The notes below the pieces were generated by a model, which was not told the origin of the DNA, did no database searches, and saw nothing but the letters and a program-made list of their open reading frames with translations. A program made the translations under genes and the position numbers. Positions 36,059 to 43,906 of a stretch of DNA of 64,000 bases are shown one piece after another. Position 1 is the first letter of the stretch. Every line of letters begins with the position of its first letter. The stretch is from Cognatiluteimonas lumbrici (GTDB lineage: Bacteria; Pseudomonadota; Gammaproteobacteria; Xanthomonadales; Xanthomonadaceae): assembly GCF_006476065.1 (NCBI RefSeq), contig NZ_ML636798.1, positions 1,314,207 through 1,378,206 on the forward strand, in the 5' to 3' direction.

Positions 36059-37429
36059 TCACTGCACCCGCCGACGCAGGTAGTTCAAGAGGTCTATACG
36101 CGTAATCAGGCCCAGGAACCGGCCACCGTCGGTCACGATCGCCACGTGGCCGCGGTCCAACACCGGCAGCAGCGCCTCGATCGGCTGCTTCACGTCCACG
36201 CGGTCGAGCTTGCTGACCATCGCGGTGGACACCGGATCCTTGAAGCGGGCCTCGTTGCCGTACACGTGCATCAGCACGTCGGACTCGTCGAGGATGCCGA
36301 CCAGCTCGTCCCCGTCCATCACCGGCAGCTGCGACACGTCGTAGAGCTTCATCCGCTGGTAGGCGGTGACCAGCAGGTCCCCGGGCGCGACCACGACCGT
36401 GTCGCGCTGCGCGAACGGGCGCAGGATCAGGTCGCGCAGGTCGCCGTGCTGCGGGCGCTCCAGGAAGCCGTTGTCCAGCATCCAGTAGTCGTTGTACATC
36501 TTCGACAGGTACTTGTTGCCGGTATCGCAGACCAGGGTCAGCACCCGCTTGGGCTCGGTCTGCTCGCGGCAGTACCGGAGCGCCGCCGCCAGCAACGTGC
36601 CGGTGGACGAGCCGCCGAGGATGCCCTCCTTCGCCAGCAGTTCGCGCGCGGTCAGGAAGCTCTCCCTGTCGCTGATGGCGTAAGCCTTCTTCACCCGGGT
36701 GAAGTCCGAGATCGGCGGCAGGAAGTCCTCGCCGATGCCCTCGACCATCCAGCTCGCCGACTTCTCCACGACTTCGCCGCGGTTGATGTAGTCCTCGAGG
36801 ATCGATCCCACCGGGTCGGCCAGGATCAACTCGGTGTGCGGCGATTGCTTCGCGAAGCAGCGCGACAGCCCGGTCATGGTGCCGGAGCTGCCGCAGCCGA
36901 ACACGATCGCGTCCAGCTTGCCGTCCATCTGGCGCAGGATCTCCGGACCGGTGCCGAACTCGTGCGCGGCCGGGTTGTCCGGGTTGCCGAACTGGTTGAT
37001 GAAGTACGCGCCCGGGGTCTCGCGCGCGATCCGCTCGGCCATGTCCTGGTAGTAGTCCGGGTGGCCCTTGGCGACGTCGCTGCGGGTCAGCACCACCTCG
37101 GCGCCCATCGCCTTGAGGTTGAAGATCTTCTCCCGGCTCATCTTGTCCGGGACCACCAGGATGAGCTTGTAGCCCTTCTGCTGCGCGACCAGTGCCAGGC
37201 CGATGCCGGTGTTGCCGGCGGTGCCCTCCACCAGGGTGTCGCCGGGCCTGATGTCGCCGCGCTTCTCCGCGGCCTCGATCATGCTCAGCCCGATGCGGTC
37301 CTTGATCGAGCCGCCGGGATTCTGGCTTTCGAGCTTCAGGAAGAGGGTGCAGGGCCCCGTATCGAGGTTCCTGGCCTGCACGATCGGCGTGTCGCCGACC
37401 AGTTCGAGCACGGATTGGTGGATGGCCAT
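36059..37429 (-). CDS. Cystathionine beta-synthase
   Basis: 456 residues from MAIHQS; two earlier Met codons (up to 37462) are possible but unnecessary, since homologues begin near the VLELVGDTP block. The PLP lysine is K43 in PGGSIKDR (38-45); GTAGNTG and GCGSSGT bind the cofactor phosphate. The C-terminal 125 residues are a CBS-domain pair. Fold type II PLP enzyme joining serine (or O-acetylserine) and homocysteine, the reverse-transsulfuration partner of the metB-type enzyme downstream. There is no N-terminal haem region as in the animal enzyme. Confidence 0.9.
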   Translation of the reverse strand: MAIHQSVLELVGDTPIVQARNLDTGPCTLFLKLESQNPGGSIKDRIGLSMIEAAEKRGDIRPGDTLVEGTAGNTGIGLALVAQQKGYKLILVVPDKMSREKIFNLKAMGAEVVLTRSDVAKGHPDYYQDMAERIARETPGAYFINQFGNPDNPAAHEFGTGPEILRQMDGKLDAIVFGCGSSGTMTGLSRCFAKQSPHTELILADPVGSILEDYINRGEVVEKSASWMVEGIGEDFLPPISDFTRVKKAYAISDRESFLTARELLAKEGILGGSSTGTLLAAALRYCREQTEPKRVLTLVCDTGNKYLSKMYNDYWMLDNGFLERPQHGDLRDLILRPFAQRDTVVVAPGDLLVTAYQRMKLYDVSQLPVMDGDELVGILDESDVLMHVYGNEARFKDPVSTAMVSKLDRVDVKQPIEALLPVLDRGHVAIVTDGGRFLGLITRIDLLNYLRRRVQ

Positions 37430-37460
37430 GGACGGATTATCACCCATGGCGCGACATCCC

Positions 37461-37502
37461 ACGGGCGGCGGCGGCCGACGAGGAAACGCCGCCGCCGCCC
37501 GT
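37461..37502 (-). terminator. 15-bp GC-rich hairpin after the DUF465 gene
   Basis: A perfect 15-bp inverted repeat (ACGGGCGGCGGCGGC and its complement) with a 12-base loop lies between the DUF465 stop and the cystathionine beta-synthase start. Neither side has a T-run, so it is either a weak terminator or an mRNA-stabilising hairpin. Confidence 0.35.
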
Positions 37503-37516
37503 GTGTGCCAGAAAAG

Positions 37517-37732
37517 CTAGTGGTGCAGCACCTCGTAGAGGCGCGTGAGGCGGTCCTTCGCGAGGAGTTTCTCGCGCTTCATCTGCCCGAGGGTGGTGTC
37601 GTCGATCGGAAGCACCCCGAGTTCGGCATCCAGCACCTGCTTGTCCAGCTGCTTGTGGCGCTGGTAGAGGCGCTTGAACTCCGGGTGCGTCATGAGTGCC
37701 TCGACTTCCTCCTGGGGTTGCCCTTCGAACAT
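37517..37732 (-). CDS. DUF465 (YdcH-type) small protein
   Basis: 71 residues from MFEGQP, chosen because AAGGAGG lies at the right distance upstream; the frame extends further but through a hairpin leader. It is one charged helical hairpin with HPEFKRLYQRHKQLD and KREKLLAKDRL, the pattern of the DUF465 family. Function unknown; small cytosolic coiled coil. It precedes the cystathionine beta-synthase gene by about 90 bases containing a strong hairpin. Confidence 0.85.
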   Translation of the reverse strand: MFEGQPQEEVEALMTHPEFKRLYQRHKQLDKQVLDAELGVLPIDDTTLGQMKREKLLAKDRLTRLYEVLHH

Positions 37733-37778
37733 GTCGTCCTCCTTCGGAACATCCTGCAGAACATCCTTCGGAAACAGG

Positions 37779-37807
37779 AACGCCCCGGCCTGGCGGCTCG
37801 GGGCGTT
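37779..37807 (-). terminator. 9-bp hairpin between lipoprotein and DUF465 genes
   Basis: AACGCCCCG and CGGGGCGTT pair perfectly around an 11-base loop. In the minus direction it follows the lipoprotein gene and is trailed by TTCCTGTTTCC, a weak U-rich tail. It may end the lipoprotein transcript or sit in the DUF465 leader. Confidence 0.4.
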
Positions 37808-37909
37808 CGTGGTGGAGCGATGGATCATTGCCGGTGGCATGGCTCGACCCTACTCCCTCCGGCGGGGGTCGGCAAGGGCCCCGCAAGTCCTTGATTTTGC
37901 TGAATAGAC

Positions 37910-38878
37910 TTAGGGCTCGTCGGACGCCGATGCAGCAGCGTCCGCGGCCGCCTCGGCCTCCTGCTGGGCCTTCAGCAGCTCGGCCTCCTGCCGTGCCAGT
38001 TCGGCCTGCCGGGCCCGCGCCTCGCGCAGCTTGCGGGCCTGCTCGCCGCCCACGTCCAGGATCACTTCCTCGGCCTGCTGGCGCGCCGCGGCCTCGGCCT
38101 CGGCGGCGGCCCGCAGGCGCTCGGCCTCCTCGGCCTGGATCTGGGCCTGGAAGCGCAGCCGCTCCAGCTCCTGGCGCACCCGCTCGGCCTCGCGGCGGCT
38201 GGCCTCGACCAGCAGCTCGCTGCGCTGCTGCTCCATCGCCTGCAGGTCCTGCTCCAGCAGCGCGTTGTAGGCGGCCAGCTCGGCCACCGAGACTTGGCGC
38301 GCGGCCAGGGTCAGGGCAGCCGTGCGCTCGCGCTTGCCGGCCTCGGCCAGCGCGTCCACCGCCAGCCGCGCCTGGAGCTGCTCGTAGGCGGCCACCTCCT
38401 GGGCGCGCGGGTCCGCGGCCAGCGCGGCCAGGCGCTCGCCCGGGGGCAGGGTCTCGGTGTCGGGCAGCGGGGGCGCGGTGTCGAGGCGGATGTCGCCGTC
38501 CAGCTGCAGCTGTTCCTGCAGGCCGCGGATCTCGCCGCGGCGCTGCAGGTAGCGGTTGCGCAGCACCTGCGCGCGGCTCAGCTCGCGGGCGTGCATCGCC
38601 GCCGCAGCCGCGCCCAGCGCCAGGTCGCGGGCCCGGGCGTTCTCGCCGGCGAGCATCGCCGCCTGCGCCCGCGCCAGTTCGGCGCGCGCGGTCTCGACGA
38701 TCTCCGGCGCGTACTGGTCGGCGTCGGCGTCGCCAGCGCGCAGCACCGCCTGCTCGGCGGCCGCCAGCTCGCCGGTGGGCGGCGGCACGGTGGCGCAGCC
38801 GGCCGCGAGCAGCAGCAGGGCGGACAGTGACAGCGTCGCCAGCAGCCGGTTTGGGAAGTATGCGAAGCTTGGATTCAT
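37910..38878 (-). CDS. DUF4398-type lipoprotein with coiled coil
   Basis: 322 residues from MNPSFAYF; a Met six codons earlier is also open. A signal peptide ends at the lipobox LLAAGC (Cys28), so the protein should be lipidated. About 40-130 resemble the DUF4398 domain (ARAELARAQAAMLAGEN); from 190 on it is a long Ala/Glu/Arg coiled coil ending in a low-complexity Ala-rich tail. In similar proteins an OmpA-type peptidoglycan-binding domain follows, but none is present here. Divergent from pilU with 62 bases between. Confidence 0.8.
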   Translation of the reverse strand: MNPSFAYFPNRLLATLSLSALLLLAAGCATVPPPTGELAAAEQAVLRAGDADADQYAPEIVETARAELARAQAAMLAGENARARDLALGAAAAAMHARELSRAQVLRNRYLQRRGEIRGLQEQLQLDGDIRLDTAPPLPDTETLPPGERLAALAADPRAQEVAAYEQLQARLAVDALAEAGKRERTAALTLAARQVSVAELAAYNALLEQDLQAMEQQRSELLVEASRREAERVRQELERLRFQAQIQAEEAERLRAAAEAEAAARQQAEEVILDVGGEQARKLREARARQAELARQEAELLKAQQEAEAAADAAASASDEP

Positions 38879-38940
38879 CGGTGCGGCCCTGGGCATGGGG
38901 GGTGCGCCCTCATTTTTACCATTTGTACGGGGTCGGCGAG

Positions 38941-40044
38941 ATGGATATCAGCTATTTCCTGAAGCTGATGGTTGAAAAGAACGCGTCGGACATGTTCCTG
39001 ACCGTCGGCGCGCCGGTCTACATCAAGGTCGAAGGCCAGATGTACCCCCTGGGCAACACCGGCCTGCCGACCGGCATGGTCAAGAAGATCGCCTACTCGC
39101 TGATGGACGAGGGCCAGGTGCCCGCCTTCGAGCGCGACCTCGAGATGAACATGGCGATCGCGGCGCCCGACGGCAACCGCTTCCGCGTGAACGTGTTCAA
39201 GCAGCGCGGCGAGGTGGCGATGGTGATCCGCGCCATCCGCAGCCGGATCCCCTCGATCGAGGAACTGCAGCTGCCGCAGGTGCTGAAGCAGATCATCATG
39301 GCGCCGCGCGGGCTGGTGCTGCTGGTCGGCTCCACCGGCTCGGGCAAGTCCACCACGCTGGCCTCGATGATCGACTACCGCAACAGCACCAGCGCGGGCC
39401 ACATCCTCACCATCGAGGACCCGATCGAGTACCTGCACACGCACAAGAAGTCGCTGGTCAACCAGCGCGAGGTGGGCATCGACACCCACGCCTTCCACAA
39501 CGCGCTCAAGAACGCGATGCGCGAGGCACCGGACGTGATCCTGATCGGCGAGATCCTGGACGCGACCACCATGGAGGCGGCCATCGCCTTCGCCGAGACC
39601 GGCCACCTGTGCCTGGCCACGCTGCACTCCAACAACGCCGACCAGACCATCGAGCGCATCCTCAACTTCTTCGAGGAATCCGCGCACAAGAACATCCTGA
39701 TGAACCTGGCGCTGAACCTGAAGGCGGTGGTCTCGCAGCGCCTGGTGGTGGGCACCGACGGGCGCCGGCTGCCGGCCGCCGAGGTGCTGATCAACACGCC
39801 GATGATCCGCGACCTGCTGCGTCGCGGCGCCGTGCACGAGATCAAGCAGGCAATGGACGAATCGCTGGAGGAAGGCATCGAGACCTTCGACCAGTGCCTG
39901 TACCGGCTCTACAAGGAAGGCAAGATCGGGATGGAGGAGGCGCTGCGCGCCGCCGACTCCCGCGAGGGCCTGGCGCTCAAGTTCCGGCTCTCGGAAGGCG
40001 CCAGCGGCGAGCACGACCCCTACGCCGACGTGTTCAACGGCTGA
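38941..40044 (+). CDS. pilU: Type IV pilus twitching ATPase PilU
   Basis: 367 residues from MDISYFLK. It is a PilT-family hexameric ATPase that helps pilus retraction at the cytoplasmic face. Walker A GSTGSGKST at 130-138; Asp box around TIEDPIEYLH; Walker B LIGEILD at 201-207; His box TGHLCLATLHSN. The C-terminal half and the ending HDPYADVF are characteristic of PilU, not PilT. Note that Leu replaces Arg in the usual GEIRD. No pilT lies next to it in the window. It ends flush against the converging maiA. Confidence 0.93.
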   Translation: MDISYFLKLMVEKNASDMFLTVGAPVYIKVEGQMYPLGNTGLPTGMVKKIAYSLMDEGQVPAFERDLEMNMAIAAPDGNRFRVNVFKQRGEVAMVIRAIRSRIPSIEELQLPQVLKQIIMAPRGLVLLVGSTGSGKSTTLASMIDYRNSTSAGHILTIEDPIEYLHTHKKSLVNQREVGIDTHAFHNALKNAMREAPDVILIGEILDATTMEAAIAFAETGHLCLATLHSNNADQTIERILNFFEESAHKNILMNLALNLKAVVSQRLVVGTDGRRLPAAEVLINTPMIRDLLRRGAVHEIKQAMDESLEEGIETFDQCLYRLYKEGKIGMEEALRAADSREGLALKFRLSEGASGEHDPYADVFNG

Positions 40045-40707
40045 TCAGCTGGCCGGGGCGTCGGGCTGGTTCTCGGGGCGGGCCGCGTCGAATTCCGGCA
40101 GCGCCAGGCACGCCTGTTCGATGCGCAGGATGGTCGGGTACGGCGACAGGTCCAGGCCGAAGCGGCGCGCGTTGTAGACCTGCGGCACCAGGCAGCAGTC
40201 GGCGATGGTCGGCATCTCGCCGTCACAGAACTGGCCGGTCGACGGGTGGTCGCTGAGCAGCGTCTCGAACGCCGCGAAACCGTTCGCCATCCAGCGTCGC
40301 GCCCACTCCTCGCGTTCGGCCTGCGGCACGCCCCACTCGCGCTCGAAGAACTGCAGCACGCGCAGGTTGTTGAGCGGGTGGATGTCGCAGGCGACCACCT
40401 GCGCGAGCGCGCGCACGCGCTGGCGGTCGCGCGCGGTCGCCGGCATCAGCGCCGGCTCCGGCCACATCTCGTCGAGGTACTCGAGGATCGCCAGCGACTG
40501 CCGCAGCATGCGCTGCCCGTGCTGCAGCACCGGCACCAGCTCCTGCGGGTTGGCCTCGCGGAAGGCATCGGTATGCTGCTCGCCGCCGTCGCGCACCAGG
40601 TGCACCGGGACGATCTCGTACGGCAGCCCCTTCAGGTTGAGGCCGATGCGCACCCGGTACGCGGCGCTGGAGCGCCAGTACGAATACAGGCGCAGCCCGT
40701 CGCTCAT
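40045..40707 (-). CDS. maiA: Maleylacetoacetate isomerase
   Basis: 220 residues from the ATG overlapping the fahA stop (ATGA). A zeta-class glutathione transferase fold: SYWRSSAAYRVRI near 9-21 holds the SSxxxRVRI signature, and NPQELVPVL plus LAILEYLDE are GSH-site blocks. It isomerises maleylacetoacetate to fumarylacetoacetate with glutathione in tyrosine breakdown, feeding FahA encoded just upstream. The terminal enzymes of the same pathway's start (hppD, hmgA) are 22 kb away. Confidence 0.93.
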   Translation of the reverse strand: MSDGLRLYSYWRSSAAYRVRIGLNLKGLPYEIVPVHLVRDGGEQHTDAFREANPQELVPVLQHGQRMLRQSLAILEYLDEMWPEPALMPATARDRQRVRALAQVVACDIHPLNNLRVLQFFEREWGVPQAEREEWARRWMANGFAAFETLLSDHPSTGQFCDGEMPTIADCCLVPQVYNARRFGLDLSPYPTILRIEQACLALPEFDAARPENQPDAPAS

Positions 40708-41693
40708 GGCAGCGGTTGCCGCTCGATGCGCTGCTCGATCGCGCCGAAGATGCTGTTGCCGTCGCGGTCGAACATCTCGATCCGCACCAGGTCGCCGAAC
40801 GACAGGAACGGAGTCTTCGGCTTGCCGTGCTCCAGCGTCTCCACGGTGCGCTTCTCGGCGAAGCACGAGGCGCCCCTGGACGTGTCCTGGTTGGCGATCG
40901 TGCCCGAGCCGACGATGGTGCCGGCGGACAGCGGCCGCGTCCTGGCCGCGTGCGCGACCAGCTGCGCGAAGTCGAACTGCATGTCCACGCCGGCCTCCGG
41001 CGCGCCGAACCATTCGCCGTTGACGTGGGTGACCAGCGGCAGGTGCAGCTTGTTGCCGCGCCAGGCGTCGCCCAGCTCGTCGGGGGTCACGAACACCGGC
41101 GACAGCGTCGAGCGCGGCTTGGACTGCAGGAAGCCGAAGCCCTTGGCCAGCTCGCCCGGGATCAGGTTGCGCAGCGAGACGTCGTTGACCAGGCCGACCA
41201 GCTGGATGTGCCCCGCCGCCTGCTCCGGGCTCACCGCCATCGGCACGTCGTCGGTCACCACCACGATCTCGGCCTCGAGGTCGATGCCATGGTCCTCGCT
41301 GACCACGCGCACGGGATCGCGCGGGCCGTTGAAGCCGGCGCTGGTGGCCTGGTACATGAGCGGGTCGGTGTAGAAGCTTTCGGGGACCTCGGCGCCGCGG
41401 GCGCGACGCACGCGCTCAACGTGCGGCAGGTACGCGCTGCCGTCCACGAATTCGTAGGCGCGCGGCAGCGGCGCGGCCAGCGCCGCCGGCTCCAGCGCGA
41501 AGGCGCCGTCGGCGGTGCCGGCGTCGAGCGCCTCGGACAACGCCGCCAGCCGCGGCGCCATGTTCGACCAGTCCTCCAGCGCGCGCTGCAGGGTCGGGGC
41601 GATGCCGGTGGCGCGCACCGCCTGGGCGAGGTCGCGCGAGACCACCACCAGGGTGCCGTCGCGGCCACCTTCCTTCAACGAACCGAGCTTCAT
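40704..41693 (-). CDS. fahA: Fumarylacetoacetate hydrolase
   Basis: 329 residues. FAH-fold metal hydrolase; DHGIDLEAEIVVV carries acidic metal ligands, and the GSGTIAN block is typical. It splits fumarylacetoacetate into fumarate and acetoacetate, the last step of tyrosine/homogentisate degradation. Shorter than the animal enzyme and like the bacterial forms. Its neighbour maiA supplies the substrate. Divergent from the adhesin gene with 155 bases between, where I see no clear promoter. Confidence 0.92.
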   Translation of the reverse strand: MKLGSLKEGGRDGTLVVVSRDLAQAVRATGIAPTLQRALEDWSNMAPRLAALSEALDAGTADGAFALEPAALAAPLPRAYEFVDGSAYLPHVERVRRARGAEVPESFYTDPLMYQATSAGFNGPRDPVRVVSEDHGIDLEAEIVVVTDDVPMAVSPEQAAGHIQLVGLVNDVSLRNLIPGELAKGFGFLQSKPRSTLSPVFVTPDELGDAWRGNKLHLPLVTHVNGEWFGAPEAGVDMQFDFAQLVAHAARTRPLSAGTIVGSGTIANQDTSRGASCFAEKRTVETLEHGKPKTPFLSFGDLVRIEMFDRDGNSIFGAIEQRIERQPLP

Positions 41694-41848
41694 GCGGATA
41701 CCGGGTTTCCGTACCGGGGGTGCCCGATTGTATCCGAGGGGCCGCGCCGCCCCGAACGGCCGTGATGGGTCCCGGCCCGGTTTTCCGGTTGTGTGTTCAT
41801 GCGGGCCATTCCGGCCGGCACGTCACCCAATCCGTGGAGATTCCTGCA

Positions 41849-43864
41849 ATGAACCGCACCCGCAAGCCCCCCACCCGGCGCCAGCGCCGCCTACTGTCCG
41901 TCGCCGTCGCGCTGTGCCTCGCCGCAGCCGGCCCGGCCCTCGCCGGCGACGTCTGCGACCTGGAATCCGCGGGTGAGGACGGCAATGGGGCCAGTTCGGC
42001 CGGTGCCAACGCACTGGCATGCGGCAAGGACAGCAGCGCCAGCGGCAGCGAATCCGCCGCCGTCGGCCAGGCCAGTGACGCCAGCGGCAATTTCTCGATC
42101 GCCATCGGGAGCCACAGCGAAGCCAGCGGCACCCGCAGCGTGGCCATCGGCACTTCGTCGCTGGCCAGCCAGGAAAGGAGCGTCGCGATCGGCATGGCCA
42201 GCGACGCGACCGGCGACCACAGCGCGGCGGTCGGGGGGAGCGCGGTCGCTTCGGGCGCGCGCGCGGTCGCGGTCGGCGCCTACAGCGAAGCCGTTGCAGC
42301 CAGCAGCACGGCGGTGGGCGGCTGGTTCGACCTGGACAACGACGGCACGATGGACGCCAACGAAACCACCCTCGCCTCGGCTGCCCGGGCCAGCGCGTTC
42401 GGCGCCGGCGCCCGCGCGACCGGAAGCTCCAGTACCGCCAGCGGCACCCACAGCCTCGCCTCCGGTACCTTCAGTACAGCGGTCGGTGCGGAGAGCACCG
42501 CTTCGGGGGCCGGTGGCACCTCTACCGGTTACCTGAGCGTTGCCAGCGGCACCGGCGCCACTGCCAATGGATTCTGGGCAAACGCCAGCGGCGGCAGCAG
42601 CGCGGCTTTCGGCGCCTATAGCTGGGCCGACGCGCCCGCAGCCACCGCGCTTGGCTACGAGAGCCGCGCCAGCGCGGAGGTCACGACCGCAGTGGGCACC
42701 GGCAGCGAGGCCACCGCCACCGCCGCGACCGCGATTGGCGGAGACAGCTCGGCGACGGGCGTCGCCAGCGTTGCCCTGGGAGCCGGCAGCAATGGCGCGG
42801 GCCTGGGAAGCACCGCGCTCGGCCAGAGCGCGGATGCCCTCGCGGAACACTCCATCGCGGTTGGCGCGGCCAGCCTGGCCGACGGCCTGCGCAGCACGGC
42901 CATCGGCGTGGCAAGCCAGGCGCTGGCCGACGACAGCGTCGCGCTGGGCCGTGCGAGCACGACCACCGCGGAGGCCACGAATGCGGTAGCGCTGGGCGTC
43001 GACTCGATCGCCGACCGCGCCGACAGCGTTTCCATAGGGCATGCCGGTCTGCTGAGGCAACTGGTGAACCTCGAAGCCGGCACCGAGGACAACGACGCCG
43101 TGAACGTCGGCCAGCTGCACCCTTTCACGAGTGCACTGGGCGGCGGAGCCAGTTTCGCGGGCGGCGTGTTCCTGGCCCCCACCTACACCATCCAGGGCAA
43201 CGACTACAGCGACGTCGCCGCCGCCTTCGCGGCCGTGGACGTGCGGTTGACGGAACTGGCGGGCCTCGGTGGGATCCCTGGCCCGCAGGGACCTGCCGGA
43301 CCGGCGGGCCCGCAGGGTCCGGCCGGGCCGCAGGGGCCGGGCAATCCCCTGAGCCTGGCCTACACGGACGCGGGCAAGGCGACGGTCGCGCTGGAAGGTG
43401 CCGACGGCACCGTTATTTCCAATGTCGCCGCCGGCGTGGATGCCGACGACGCGGTCAACAGGCAACAGATGGACGCCGGCGACGCGCAGGCGGTGGCAGC
43501 CGCCAACAGCTACACCGACGCACAGATCGGCAACCTGCTCGGGTTCGATGCCAATTCGCTCCAGGCCCGGCTCGACTCGCTGGAGGCCGATTTCGCCGAC
43601 ATCGACCGGCGCTTCAACCGGCAGGACCAGCGCATCGACCAGCAGGGCGCGATGGCGTCGGCAATGCTGAACATGGCCATCAACGCCGCCGGATCGCAGA
43701 GTCCGCGCGGCCGGATCGCCATCGGCGCCGGCTTCCAGGGCGGCGAGCGTGCACTGTCGATCGGTTATGGCCGGCGGATCGGGCAGCGAGGCTCGTTCTC
43801 GCTCGGCGGCGCCTTCAGCCGCGGCGACAAGTCGGCGGGCATAGGCTTCGGTCTGGACTTGTAG
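41849..43864 (+). CDS. Trimeric autotransporter adhesin (YadA-like) with collagen-like stalk
   Basis: 671 residues from the ATG preceded by GGAGA at eight bases. The first 33 residues are a basic-hydrophobic signal peptide ending ALAG. About 45-430 are YadA-type head repeats of 14 residues (pattern SxAxGxxSxAxGxx), then a neck (NLEAGTEDNDAVNVGQL). About 474-498 contain eight Gly-X-Y triplets, mostly GPQ/GPA, as in collagen-like stalks. After another head/neck-like stretch comes a short coiled coil (LDSLEADFADIDRRFNRQDQ) and a C-terminal YadA anchor of about 70 residues. A surface-exposed adhesin trimer, probably for attachment. Confidence 0.92.
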   Translation: MNRTRKPPTRRQRRLLSVAVALCLAAAGPALAGDVCDLESAGEDGNGASSAGANALACGKDSSASGSESAAVGQASDASGNFSIAIGSHSEASGTRSVAIGTSSLASQERSVAIGMASDATGDHSAAVGGSAVASGARAVAVGAYSEAVAASSTAVGGWFDLDNDGTMDANETTLASAARASAFGAGARATGSSSTASGTHSLASGTFSTAVGAESTASGAGGTSTGYLSVASGTGATANGFWANASGGSSAAFGAYSWADAPAATALGYESRASAEVTTAVGTGSEATATAATAIGGDSSATGVASVALGAGSNGAGLGSTALGQSADALAEHSIAVGAASLADGLRSTAIGVASQALADDSVALGRASTTTAEATNAVALGVDSIADRADSVSIGHAGLLRQLVNLEAGTEDNDAVNVGQLHPFTSALGGGASFAGGVFLAPTYTIQGNDYSDVAAAFAAVDVRLTELAGLGGIPGPQGPAGPAGPQGPAGPQGPGNPLSLAYTDAGKATVALEGADGTVISNVAAGVDADDAVNRQQMDAGDAQAVAAANSYTDAQIGNLLGFDANSLQARLDSLEADFADIDRRFNRQDQRIDQQGAMASAMLNMAINAAGSQSPRGRIAIGAGFQGGERALSIGYGRRIGQRGSFSLGGAFSRGDKSAGIGFGLDL

Positions 43865-43906
43865 CAGACCGGCGTGCCGCAGCTCGCGTTGACCCCGGCG
43901 CGCGGC

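Noticed and set aside
42000-43050. Repeated pattern suggestive of a CRISPR array
   Set aside because: The repeats are in frame, 42 bases long, degenerate, and encode the adhesin head; there is no spacer structure and no cas gene.
41891-43465. Minus-strand open frame opposite the adhesin
   Set aside because: It mirrors the Ser/Ala/Gly repeats of the adhesin and has no independent motif.
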